Below are positions 1 through 9,127 of a stretch of 20,595 nucleotides of DNA, piece after piece. The first letter of the stretch is position 1; each line of letters begins with the position of its first letter. Source of the stretch: Chara braunii (taxonomy: Eukaryota; Streptophyta; Charophyceae; Charales; Characeae); the NCBI GenBank assembly GCA_003427395.1, contig BFEA01000349.1, forward strand, positions 1,230,375 to 1,250,969. Reading direction: 5' to 3'. The notes under the pieces were generated by a model that did no database searches, was not told the origin of the DNA, and was given only the letters and a program-made list of their open reading frames with translations. The position numbers and the translations under genes were made by a program.

Positions 1-318
1 GGTCCGCTATGGCGGACTATCTCCCTCAGCGGCCACCTCTGCTATGGCGCCTCAACCCTGCACACGACGGCGCGCATGGAATAGCGGGTACCAGCTCCGA
101 TACCAATGCAATCAGACTCGTCTTATTCACACTTTTCATGCACGTGGACATCAACACAGCAAACTGGCGACATGCGGCCACACAGTACTCAAAGATATGG
201 CTTCCAGGTACGAGTTCACTTCCACTGGCTATGGCGACTCAGCGCCCAACAACCCACTGTTCGCACATACTGGACCACCCTGGATATCCCACACGCCTCA
301 CTCTGTACACTCACACAA

Positions 319-339
319 CACACACACACACACACACAC
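319..339. repeat. (CA)n microsatellite
   Basis: An uninterrupted CA dinucleotide run of about 10 units, directly visible. Confidence 0.95.
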
Positions 340-678
340 CCTGACTACAGCTATGGCAGCGATGGCTGCCTCTACGCTATCGCTATGCTACGCTCTTCCG
401 GCCCACTTCGACTTCGGGCACACTGCAGACCTCCTCGCACAAGACGCTGAGGCAGCGCTTCCGCATGGCTTCCGCAGGAATGAATGAATGGTTGTGCGCG
501 GCCTCTTGATTTATACTTCGGTGACTCGTTGGTCTGCCCTGTTTCCCTGGCCCACGGTGCACACAGTCCCAGACGGTACTTGCTTGACTGGACCGGACTG
601 ACTAGACTGGGACTGCTGACTCTGCGTGGTGGACTTCCACCACTTGCCCACTTGCCTCTGCCTAAACTGGGGCTGACT

Positions 679-718
679 CCGAAAGGCCACTTCTAGAACC
701 ATCTACTTGGCCTTTCGG
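679..718. repeat. 10-bp perfect inverted repeat
   Basis: CCGAAAGGCC at 679-688 is the exact reverse complement of GGCCTTTCGG at 709-718, separated by 20 bases. The right arm overlaps the start of a 31-bp tandem repeat. No function is assigned. Confidence 0.75.
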
Positions 719-803
719 TACTGTAGCAGCTACAACTCTGCCCTTTCAGGTAAGTAGCAGCTACGACTTTGACCTTTCGGAAAGTCTACAGCTACGACCT
801 CTG
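711..803. repeat. three degenerate 31-bp tandem units
   Basis: Units begin at 711, 742 and 773, each opening with CCTTTCRG-like sequence and carrying a TAGCAGCTAC or TACAGCTAC core about 13 bases later. Period 31 bases, moderately diverged. Confidence 0.7.
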
Positions 804-1750
804 GACTGTCTAGACTCCTACCAGACAGGTCTATAGTTTGAATCCCCTATACCCTCTAACCTACGACGTCCCACTTACCACTGGCGATCCTACAGGTCGC
901 AGGTTCAACTCTACGGGTTGACACAGGTACTGTACAGAGGTAAGGGGGGGGGGATCTAGGGATCGAGCCCTGGGATCTGCATCAGCTACTGCGAACTGGT
1001 GAATACCGTTTCAACGACCACGACAAAGAAGCCCGCTCGCGCGCCCCTAGGCCATCATCACAAGCGGAGAAGAGTATGACGACGAAAGAAAGACCACGGT
1101 TTTGGTCACTAGGTATCTTGCTGCGATCCTAGGGAAGGGGGGGTGTACACAGCCGAGCTTAGGTTACAGGAGCTCCCCAACCAAGGAACACTCAGACGGC
1201 TACACACTGTTCATTTTGTCGCATCGTCTCTCATGTTTGTCTAAAAGCGACTACTAAACAAGGCATTTGTGGAGACTGTTGATAACTCATCGATAGGCCA
1301 AAGCAACGACCTTCCCATGAAAGACCAAGCATTGAGTGAGATCAATTCTTACCACTCCCCTTCTCCTATCTCCCAAAACCTTCCTGGCTCCCTCTCCACT
1401 AACTACTTGACCTCCTCAGTTGCGAATTCCATGTTCATCCATTTTTTGTTTTTTTCTCCAGATTGGCCTTCTCACTTCCCGCCCATCATACCCATCCTAC
1501 CGCGCCCTCCCAACTTTGGCGCACACTCTAACCGCATAATGCATACTCTCCTCCCGATGACCGTTCCCCCAGCCGCTCCCCCAATCATACTCTCTCCCTC
1601 CCTCCCTCCCACTCCCAGTGGCTTCTCGGTTGACGTTCGCCTACCCCATTCCACCCCTCCCCCTTATCACAACGTATTCCCGATTATCCCTGCATTGCCC
1701 CCTTTTAACTTCTCCACTCTCCTCCTCTCCCCGCCATTCCACCTTTCTGG

Positions 1751-2076
1751 CCTACATTCCAATCCCGACCTCGACTCTCCCTTTTATCTCCTCGGCTCTC
1801 ACCCAGCCTTTTTTCCCATCCCTATTCCCCACCCCTCCCTCATACTATCTATTGTTTGTCACGCCATTTCCTCTCTCCCTGCCTTTTTTTTTTTTTTTTA
1901 CTTTTCTACTGTACCTCTCTCCCCGCCTTTGTTTCCCCAACTTTTCCACTCTCCCTCTCTACCTGCCTTTTCTTTTTTTTCTTACTTTTCTACTCTCCCT
2001 CTCTCCCCGCCAGTCCTACATTCCAATCCTGACCTCGCGCCACATAGCATTTTCCTCTTATTTATCTCCTCGGCTA
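1751..2076 (+). repeat. imperfect internal repeats in C/T tract
   Basis: The word CCTACATTCCAATCC, followed by C or T and GACCTCG, occurs at 1751 and again at 2015, 264 bases apart. Each is followed downstream by a TTTATCTCCTCGGCT-like segment. Between them, blocks of CTGCC plus a T run plus ACTTTTCTACT also repeat. This looks like old slippage or segmental duplication in the leader. Confidence 0.6.
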
Positions 2077-2154
2077 CCACACCACCGCGCTCCTAGCCCC
2101 CCCCCGCCTTAACCCACCCCCACACCTCCGACACCTTCTCCACCTTACTCCAAC

Positions 2155-2294
2155 ATACTGGTCCGTTACCCCCCTTAAACTTCCCCCGCCCATATATTCC
2201 AAGCCCTGTCTCTTATACACATCTAGATGTGTATAAGAGACAGATACTGGTCCGTTACCCCCCTTAAACTTCCCCCGCCCATATATCCAAGCCC
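2155..2294. repeat. near-identical 50-bp direct repeat flanking adapter
   Basis: 2155-2205 and 2244-2294 are the same sequence apart from one T, starting ATACTGGTCCGTTACC in both copies. They sit exactly either side of the 38-bp synthetic junction. The duplication is most simply an assembly product of reads that ran through the adapter, not a biological repeat. Confidence 0.85.
2206..2243. other. Nextera mate-pair junction adapter (artefact)
   Basis: CTGTCTCTTATACACATCT at 2206-2224 is followed immediately by its reverse complement AGATGTGTATAAGAGACAG at 2225-2243. These are two Tn5 mosaic ends joined head to head, which is the known circularisation junction of Nextera mate-pair libraries. 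On the minus strand it translates to SYTHLDVYKRQ, a peptide known from spurious predicted proteins. It is synthetic and not part of the genome. Confidence 0.97.
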
Positions 2295-2673
2295 ATCCCT
2301 CACCCCCCCATCCCTCCCCATACCCCCACACTTCGGCCGTACCTCCTCGTATCGTCTCTAACCAGATCGCCCCCGTCACCCCCCACCCCTGAACTCTCCC
2401 AGCGACACACAGGTTTGGCAGCGAATCCGACAGCGCCTCTTGGCTCCCAAAGTCTGAAAAAAAAAAAAAAACTCACTACTTCTTTATGACCCCACCTCCC
2501 CCATCCTCTCTAGCCTCCTCGTCCCCTCTTCCTCCTCCAGCCCGTTAACCGCACTAGTGATCTCCACAATCCTCCTCAAGTTCCCGCATCGGCCCAAACC
2601 CACGTTCTACCCCCCACACTTCTCCTCGACAAAACATAGGGCATTTTAGCCCTGTGGTCTCTGGGACAGCAAA

Positions 2674-5204
2674 ATGGTCTTTCCAACAGTCGGCTGCGAA
2701 GCGGCCTCCTTCAAGCAGGCAGTTCATAATGTAGTTTACACGCCTTGCAACCTGCAAACAAGCAAAGATCGGATGAAACTCATCGACAACGAAACACTCA
2801 AATTTCTGATTAAAAAAACGAAAGTTGAAGGAGTACCCGTTACGAAGAAAGTCATGTACAGTGAGAAGGAAGAAAAAGTAATTGTATGGAAATATCCTGA
2901 CGACAAGGTCCAAGAACTGGATGACCTGCATGAGAGGCATGCAGTAGTCTTTAACTTTGCTTGCAATGGATCAGATCTTATAATGACAGACAAAAGGAAA
3001 TGGATCATTGAAATAATAAAAAAAAAGCGAAACTCAAAGAGGTTGGGGGCAACTTCTCTCTGCACAATCTGGGCCTCAATAATATCATGCTGGTCTTCAA
3101 TCAGGAAAATCACTCCCAAATTGCAGTAGAGATGAAGTCAAGCAATTGCAATGGCTCCATTTGCATGATAACAAAATGGAAAAAGCAGACGGTCCAAACA
3201 CAGACCCTCATGAAAGAGCATTTCCGGGCACAATTCGACAACATTCATCTGGGATTTCATCGTCTAGTGGTAGACATATTGGAACGGCGGTACACAGCAA
3301 ACAACATCCTCGAGTGGATTTTGCCAACTCCATAATCCTCTCACCACGTTGTGGATCGATGACTGCCCTATTGGAAGTAAAAACGGACCACCCCCTGATG
3401 TTCCCAGAAATCTGGGAGTTGCAAATCGAGAACAAATCTCTAAAAATCAAGGTCTCTACCAGATCATTCCCAATTTACTTCAGATGCAAAGCCCGTGGTC
3501 ACATGGGCACAGATCTGAACTACCCGAAGTTTCCTAGACAAACCAAGGAGAGGAAAGTTCACCCCATCATGCTAGTGGAAGTAGGAGATGCCCCGGGCAC
3601 ATGGTTCATCATCAATCCCAAGTACGATGGATGGGTGTCTGACGACATCCTCAATGGCCCGGACTGGGTATGGCATTACGCTGATCACGAGTCATCAACA
3701 AAAAATAAACGGCATCTTCCCCCCGACAGACAGTAGATGGCAAAAAAAAGCAACGGGGAAAGTATTCGGGAACCCAACAAAGATCACATGAATCCCCTGA
3801 TCTACTCTCACGCGATTAGGGAGGAGAAAGTCGGAGAGGATCTCCTATGGGATTTGGATTCAATCAGAGAACAAGCTGAAGAGCACGCTGGAAGGAGCTG
3901 GCTTCCTGGAAAAAGCGGAAGTGGGCCTCGAAAGCAGAAAAACAATGGATTCAAGATTAGGGAAGGAAAAGGAACGACCCCCATCAAAAGATCTCAAAAG
4001 GGTCACGAAATTCGATACCGCGGGTATGGACAAGGACAGCAAAGACAACAAAGATTGCATTGATGTTGGTGTCACCAGCGGGACTTCAGATAGTAATTTT
4101 GAGTCTGAGTCTTAGTCCCGACGGTCTCTCCAACGACTTAGGAACTATGTGGAGAAGCCAAACAAGAAAGGGAGCATGCCTTTCACGTCAGAGCAACATG
4201 CTTGAAACATGTTGAGAGATCCCAAAAGAATGGAAAAAACAGCAAGAAGGGGTCAGTGGTTGTTATTGAGAAATCGGCCAATCAATATGCCATGTTGAGA
4301 AAGGAGAAGGCAGGCGGTGAAAGAGCAGAAGAGTTTTCAAAATACACAACTTTCAAGTATGCGGAAAAGAAAATGGCAAAGGAACACGGCATGACAGACA
4401 CAGACAAAACAATCCTCGACACCATTCACTCATTCCAAGATCTGTGTCCAAAGAAGTGGAAGACCACAAAAGATCAAGAAAAAAAAAAACCATAGTCAGA
4501 TCCAAAATCAGAGGGGAAGAATCTGAAGAGGGATATTCATGTGTATAGAGAAAGACGTGGCTGTGGTTGTGGCTCAAACACAGAAGCTGATCAAGTTGAA
4601 TGTGGATACACCCCAGAGTTCAGTTCCCTCCAGCACATTGCAGATGGCAAAGCCCCCCATACGTGGACTCAGCCAAATCAGCAAAGCTCACCTTGACGGG
4701 CACCCGCCCGTTGATAGCGGCCAGGTACATCGAGAAGGAGGCCGAGTGGCAAGTGGCTACAGATGTGTCCTTCACGATCGCCCGGGTCGATGAAGGCTAT
4801 AATGTAGCCAAAATCCTACAACAGGAGGTAACGGAAACCTTCCCACTGATCCTGTATGAGACAATGGACTCGTACAGCCAGCCGGAAGCCAGCTCCTCAC
4901 AAGCAGATCATGGTGAGCAGCAAGACTAGTAGATGGATGAAGGGCGACATACACCTGGCGCCTTCTCCCCCATGATCGCCAAAATGTCAGTCAACACAAA
5001 ACTAAAGAGTCGTATGATGTGGAGACCATGGAGGATAGTTGCAGCAATATCATATAGCGTGGTAGCTGGCCCGGACACTCCAGTGAAACTAGTGGCAGCC
5101 TCGGTAGCACAATTGTTGGGCGCGGGAACCCTCAGTGGCGACAGTGATATAGAAACAAGAGCCTTTTTTTTTCCTCATAGAAAACTCTCGCGAGTTGCGA
5201 GGTC
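2674..5204 (+). pseudogene. LINE ORF1 remnant (nucleic-acid-binding protein)
   Basis: A candidate ATG at 2674 has A at -3 and G at +4. The segment around 2900-3030 (ending TDKRKWIIEIIKK) aligns with NDKVGWIRERL of the minus-strand ORF1. MKEHFRAQFDNIHLGF (near 3208) aligns with MREHFWVEFRHIPIEI. Near 3478 a zinc knuckle is still recognisable with the same spacing as its relative, but its first and last Cys are Tyr (TAC), so it cannot bind zinc normally. A WFIINPKYDGWV segment (near 3600) matches WRTVDPGYEGWV. The frame changes between about 3030 and 3100, near 3336 and near 3920; there is a TAG at 3734-3736, and the frame shifts again before 4202. Around 4960-5200 AFSPMIAKMS and KLSRVARSDKI match the C-terminal region of the minus ORF1. 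Non-functional. Confidence 0.75.
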
Positions 5205-5214
5205 TGACAAAATT
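5205..5214 (+). repeat. target-site duplication, left copy
   Basis: TGACAAAATT, repeated exactly at 7983-7992. It borders the A-rich tail of the inserted minus-strand element. Confidence 0.8.
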
Positions 5215-5216
5215 GT

Positions 5217-5300
5217 GGTTTTTTGTTTGTTTGCTTGCTTGTTTGTTTGTTTGTTTTTTTGTTTTTTTTTGTTTTTTTTTGTTTTTTTGTTTTTTCTTTT
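5217..5300 (-). repeat. A-rich tail of insertion, periodic C
   Basis: On the minus strand this is a long A-rich tail broken at regular intervals by single C residues (CAAA units, then longer A runs). It lies immediately inside the left target-site duplication, as expected for the 3' end of a LINE-mobilised copy. Confidence 0.85.
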
Positions 5301-5350
5301 AACCGGGCCCAGTGCCCAAGGCTGATATTACCAATAAGAAGATTGAGGCT
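5301..5350 (-). other. 3'-terminal module shared with minus LINE
   Basis: In minus orientation, AGCCTCAATCT (5340-5350 as written) is followed by GCCTTGGGCACTGGGCC and TTAA, then the tail. The minus LINE has the same AGCCTCAATCT (12060-12070), then GCCTTGCACATGGGCC and TTAA, then its poly(A). The shared end implies a common 3' recognition sequence. Confidence 0.65.
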
Positions 5351-5398
5351 GGGGTCCTCACAGACTCACAGTCTACCCGGAGTGAGCGAACCGAACTT

Positions 5399-5417
5399 GT
5401 TGAGAACCGGGCTCAAC
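5399..5417 (-). promoter_or_regulatory. conserved 3' stem-loop (insertion copy)
   Basis: As written, GTTGAG-AACCGGG-CTCAAC: a perfect 6-bp stem with a 7-nt loop, about 100 nt from the A tail. It matches the three stem-loops in the minus LINE 3' UTR in stem length, loop length and loop sequence, with compensating base-pair changes. It is likely an RNA structure recognised by reverse transcriptase during target-primed reverse transcription; that role is inference. Confidence 0.65.
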
Positions 5418-5434
5418 TTCCCTCATATCATGAT

Positions 5435-5458
5435 AATGATGATGATGATGATGATGAA
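5435..5458. repeat. (GAT)n microsatellite
   Basis: AATGATGATGAT-type trinucleotide run inside the 2.77-kb insertion. Confidence 0.9.
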
Positions 5459-5486
5459 CTTCTACTGGTTCTATGTAAATTGTGAT

Positions 5487-5529
5487 CATACTAATGATGA
5501 TGATGCTTATGATGATGATGATTAGTATG
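5487..5529. repeat. inverted repeat enclosing GAT repeats
   Basis: CATACTAAT at 5487-5495 and ATTAGTATG at 5521-5529 are perfect 9-bp inverted arms around a second GAT-rich stretch. Confidence 0.7.
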
Positions 5530-7318
5530 TAAAAAATATAGAAAACTATGTTATATCAACTCCTAGCCCTCCCTGTACCACGACATTACATCTCAGAGAC
5601 GATGCCATCCTAACCAACGTCTACCATAGCTGACCCGTTCTCGCCCCCTAGACTATCCCCGGACCCATAGGTTGTCAAGGCGCCCCTCCTGGTTCGGCAC
5701 TGGATTGCCTTCCTCCCTCAGCAAAACCCAAGATCTCTCTACAAGGCCTCACACTCCTGCCATTTGCAGGTTACAGGGCAACACCCCAACTCCGGCCAAC
5801 GCCGTTCTGGCATTGGCAAACAAGGGGCACATAACAAAGCAACTCTGCAGATATCAGTCCAGATTCAACCGTCTCTGAAATCCTATATCCCGAATGAGGA
5901 AGAAGGCCAGATGCTGCCAAGAATTACAGAACACCAGAAAGCTTGATATAACATGTTTGAAAACTATGGAATTCTGAAGCATCTGTTTTGTAGACTATTC
6001 TCCCCCCTCCCCTCCTACCCACCCTATCCTAACGCTGCCTCCACCGAAATGGATTACCCAGATTACAAGCATCCCATCTCAGCCCCAACTTGGGACAGTC
6101 CCACATTCCCCCCTCTTATCCCACAAAGGGATAAAGTTCCCTCCCAAAGTATGCCTCCGCCCACCTTTTACCCTAATCTACCCCCGCTGGGATGTGCACC
6201 CCTACCCCCACCCCAGAATAGGACAACCCACTAAATCTGCTCGCATCCCCTCCAGGGCTTCACCTCCCACCTTGCGTCGCCCCTGCAGAGTGGAGCTCTC
6301 CCCTGTTCACTCCACCTTCCCTTCATAAAAAAAAAATGTCGATGCTCAGAGAGGAGAATATAGATACCAGGAACAGGCATTCGAACCAAAGAAATTTACG
6401 TTGGAGAAACTTTGAAGACCAGGTTTCTACAAAATAATAGGATAATTTTGATTTTAATACAAAGAATGAACACCAGAGAATTACCAAGATTTTAATACTC
6501 CGAACTTTTTTAGCAAAAGAATTCCAGCTATAAAAGATAATACGAAGAAATCACTGGGAGAAAACCATCATGAAAAAGGCTGACAGATAGAGAAGGACTT
6601 TAAGAATTAAATAATCCAAAAATCTATCACAGAGAATTTGGGTATGTAAAAATACTGTTTATGTTAGTTAGACGAGAGATTTCACTGAAAATAAGGAATG
6701 TATTGAGACTTTATCAGGATATTAGTTAGAGAAGCTAGTTAGGATGGTAATGAGATGATGAGTTTGGTAGTCAGATTGATGATTAGGTAGCAGAGTGACT
6801 AGATGAGGAATTCAAACACTAGATAACTATGAAGCAGTCTCCATTCCAAGTGTAAGTGAGAAGCCCCCCTCTTCCCCCTCCCTCTCCCTATCTCAACTCT
6901 TCTTACTCCAACCCTCCCTCCTCATCCCACCATCAATCCCTTTGCTCACTACCTCCCTCGCCATGTCCATCAACCCTAGACTCCTCCCCTTCCTCTCCCC
7001 TCCCCCATTTCCCTCATGATGTCTTACCCCTTCCCCCGCCATTACCCCAGCCCCCCCATCCATTGCAATCACCCACACCCACCTTCCTTTCGGTATTAGA
7101 GCGAGACACTCCAACAAACGAGGCTAGAGCAGAGCAGCGGAAAGTGCCAGCGAGGAAGTAAGGAAGCGAGAAAGGAAGAAAGAAGAAAGGGTGAAAAGGA
7201 GGAGAGAGAGGTAGGAGGAGAAAAAGGGAATTGATAGAGAAATGTGAAGGGGGAAATGAAGTGGAAAGACGTGATGGAGAGACGATCCAACCGCCTCCTC
7301 CTATGCCCACTCACCTTA
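5530..7318. other. insertion interior, no gene recognised
   Basis: Part of the 2.77-kb insertion. 5950-6330 is C-rich and gives a proline-rich 93-codon plus-strand frame (5953-6234) of low credibility. 6330-6850 is A+T-rich and stop-dense. 6856-7117 is C/T-rich, and 7150-7270 is G/A-rich. No domain or RNA gene is recognised. Confidence 0.5.
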
Positions 7319-7535
7319 ATAATGATGATGATGAAGATGATGATGATGATGATGATGATATGATTACGATGATAATCCATCCTCCCGCACTATGATGATG
7401 AAGATAATGACCCTGGCAAATATTTCTCGCACAATGCTGCTGATGATGACGATATTATTTGTGTTGCTGATGATAGACATAATGAACCTATAATGATCCT
7501 TACTGATGATGGCGATGATGATGATGAAGATGACA
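7319..7535. repeat. GAT-rich microsatellite region
   Basis: Several runs of GAT/GATGAA separated by unique sequence, within the insertion. The plus-strand frame from about 7377 to 7664 is open and Asp-rich, followed by a hydrophobic leucine-rich stretch, but it lacks an early ATG and I do not call it a gene. Confidence 0.8.
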
Positions 7536-7982
7536 CAAAACCTTTCTTCAAAAACCGCACGGGATGTCTCCTGCCAATCCTCCTCCCACTCCTCGTGATG
7601 ACACTCTCCTCTTCTTCACTTGCCTCGGCCGACCTACCTCCACTTGAAAAAAATGCAAGCTAAAGAGCATGAGTGACTCGTCATGAAGCCTCACTTCCAA
7701 TCGAAAGCAGGTTCCCCTCCATACGGCATGCAAGCTTGCAACATCACTCGATGAAGCGCGAGGCAAGAAGATGGCAACAATGTGCTTTCAAAAGACAGGG
7801 GAACACCAAGTGACGCTTACATATCTGCCTTCTCGCCGTCTAGTCACCCCATCAACATTTTTCCGAATAATGAAGAAAATATTCCCACCTTATTTCTAAT
7901 CATGCGACCGCAAGCCAGCACAAGCCATCGCCCACGCCATGCTCGCTAGCCAGCCCGCAAGCCAGCGCACGCGCCATGGATT
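7536..7982 (-). other. 5' end of insertion (minus sense), no gene
   Basis: This segment contains a 72-codon minus-strand frame (7548-7766) with no recognisable motif. CCGCAAGCCAGC occurs twice (7908-7919 and 7955-7966) near the inferred 5' end of the minus-strand element. Confidence 0.45.
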
Positions 7983-7992
7983 TGACAAAATT
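7983..7992 (+). repeat. target-site duplication, right copy
   Basis: TGACAAAATT, identical to 5205-5214. The ORF1 reading frame resumes here. Confidence 0.8.
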
Positions 7993-8082
7993 TACAAGAG
8001 CACTTGCTCAGAGGACGGCATGGAAGAATGGCATGAAGAAGAAGAAGGTAGTGACCCTAAGCCGACTACGTCCTCGGATTAG
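7984..8082 (+). pseudogene. LINE ORF1 C-terminal end (resumes)
   Basis: Starting inside the right target-site duplication, the frame reads DKIYKSTCSEDGMEEWHEEEE and ends at TAG 8080-8082. It lines up with the last 25 residues of the minus LINE ORF1 (VLHLDRWDVRQWHPL) and continues the left fragment ending near 5214 in frame. Confidence 0.6.
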
Positions 8083-8850
8083 GGAGCCAATGCAAGCATG
8101 GGAGAATATAAGATGGACGACACACCATCCAAGACACAGCAGGACCCGTCGGACGCTGCCACATCCGTCATGGAGGCAAGAAACCCGGACCCCTCTTAGA
8201 CATCCCTACTCCCCCGACCCCGGCTTCACTAACCCCCCAATCCCCCAATGATTGAAACCTTCAAAAGTGGGGCTAATGCAAAGGAGGACTGGGTGGACTG
8301 GAAAATACAAGGAATAGTCATTACGAGTTGGAACATAAATGGACTGGACAATATTCTAGACGAAGATTAAAAAATGAGCGACATAATCAAAGGACTGACA
8401 ATTCAACCAAACAAACCAGCCGATATAATTCTGCTGCAAGAAACCCACCTCACACTATCAATTGAGCACAACAAAATCCGTAGAGCGCTAACAAGGAAAC
8501 AAGGAGGCATCAAGGATGAAATATGGTCCTCAGACAACTCTTGCACAAAGGGTACAACCATCCTTATTCCCAAATCTTCCCACCTCTACACGGCAGGCTC
8601 CATGGTGAACACAAAAGTAGACACAACATAAGGGAGATGGTGTCCGATGGACATACAATGGAAAGAAGAAGAAGTGAGGGTAATCAACCTCTATGCACCG
8701 AACAATTCATCTGAAAGATCGACTTTCATAGCAAGCATAGGAAATCTCGTTCCTCCTCTAACGCCCTGCATCTTAGCAGATGACTAGAACGCGACCCTAA
8801 ATCCCACAACTGACCGTATCTCTAGATCGACGGCCAGCCAACCCGCGCAA

Positions 8851-8853
8851 GAG
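8851..8853 (+). repeat. MITE target-site duplication, left (GAG)
   Basis: GAG here and at 9125-9127. Removing one copy plus the element joins CAA GAG GCA GTC in frame, restoring ORF2. Confidence 0.55.
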
Positions 8854-9124
8854 TAACGACCATTTCGTCAAAACGGACATATTATATTTTTTGAACGAAA
8901 TTGAAATTGAGTTTTTGGGCCAAAATCCGGTCCAAATTTTGGCTCTTGGGGGTCAGACGTTCCTAGAACGTCGGACCCCCTAGATCTAGGGGGTCGTCGG
9001 ACCCCCAGGAGCCAGAACGTCGGACCCTCAGGAGCCAAAAATTTGGATCGGATTTCGGCCCAAAAACTCAATTTCAATTTCGTTCAAAAAATATAATATG
9101 TCCGTTTTGACGAAATGGCTGTTA
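8854..9124. mobile_element. 271-bp foldback MITE
   Basis: The ends are long terminal inverted repeats: TAACGACCATTTCGTCAAAA at the left and its near reverse complement ending at 9124. Identity is almost perfect over at least 60 bp. The inverted symmetry continues imperfectly to a centre near CTAGATCTAG (about 8981-8990), so the whole element can fold into one hairpin. There is no coding capacity. With the 3-bp flank it adds 274 bp and shifts the ORF2 frame by exactly the change seen either side. The 3-bp duplication does not fit a superfamily I can name with confidence; a TA duplication (mariner-like) is possible from the ends but would leave a frameshift after excision. Confidence 0.85.
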
Positions 9125-9127
9125 GAG
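9125..9127 (+). repeat. MITE target-site duplication, right (GAG)
   Basis: Matches 8851-8853; ORF2 resumes in frame with this codon (E-A-V-P). Confidence 0.55.

Larger units (their letters stand above)
1..1268. other. intergenic, no gene seen
   Basis: No open frame here has recognisable protein similarity. The first 480 bases repeat short 'ctatggc'-type words and then a CA microsatellite. From 480 to 900 there are degenerate short repeats, and G homopolymers occur at 944-953 (10 G) and 1137-1143 (7 G). The 111-147 codon frames near the left edge overlap one another in different frames and run through the CA repeat, so I treat them as chance. This could be the decayed end of another repeat family. 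Confidence 0.5.
1440..2673 (+). other. C/T-rich tract, probable LINE 5' leader
   Basis: Over 1.2 kb of strongly C/T-biased sequence lies directly upstream of the plus-strand ORF1 remnant that starts at 2674. The minus-strand LINE also has C-rich sense-strand sequence directly upstream of its ORF1 (20353-20595, G-rich as written). I therefore infer that this is the untranslated leader of the plus LINE, but its 5' boundary is not visible. A 275-codon open frame from 1269 to 2096 is Pro/Ser/Phe low complexity produced by the base bias and is not taken as a gene. Confidence 0.45.
5215..7982 (-). mobile_element. 2.77-kb non-autonomous retro-insertion
   Basis: This 2,768-bp block splits the plus LINE ORF1. 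It is flanked by a perfect 10-bp direct repeat (5205-5214 and 7983-7992) and carries a T-rich tract at its left end, so it is an A-tailed element on the minus strand. Joining the flanks keeps one frame across the duplication, giving RVARSDKIY followed by KSTCSEDGMEEWH, which matches RIARKKVLHLDRWDVRQWH in the minus LINE ORF1. Inside I see no endonuclease, RT or other known domain on either strand, only GAT microsatellites, C/T-rich blocks and A+T-rich sequence. The 3' part shares a terminal module and a stem-loop with the minus LINE. It is probably a non-autonomous element or retrocopy mobilised by such a LINE. Confidence 0.75.

Noticed and set aside
1269-2096. 275-codon plus-strand open frame
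   Set aside because: Pro/Ser/Phe low complexity generated by C/T-biased sequence with T runs; no domain and overlapped by similar frames.
2074-2379. 101-codon minus-strand frame with a duplicated segment
   Set aside because: It is translated through the Nextera junction (SYTHLDVYKRQ), so it is an artefact.
5223-5525. Plus-strand frame rich in Phe, Leu, Val and Cys that looks membrane-like
   Set aside because: It is the translation of the T-rich tail and the GAT repeat.
8855-9124. MITE with a TA target duplication (mariner-like)
   Set aside because: Possible from the terminal bases, but precise excision would leave ORF2 out of frame, whereas a GAG duplication restores it. Kept only as an alternative.
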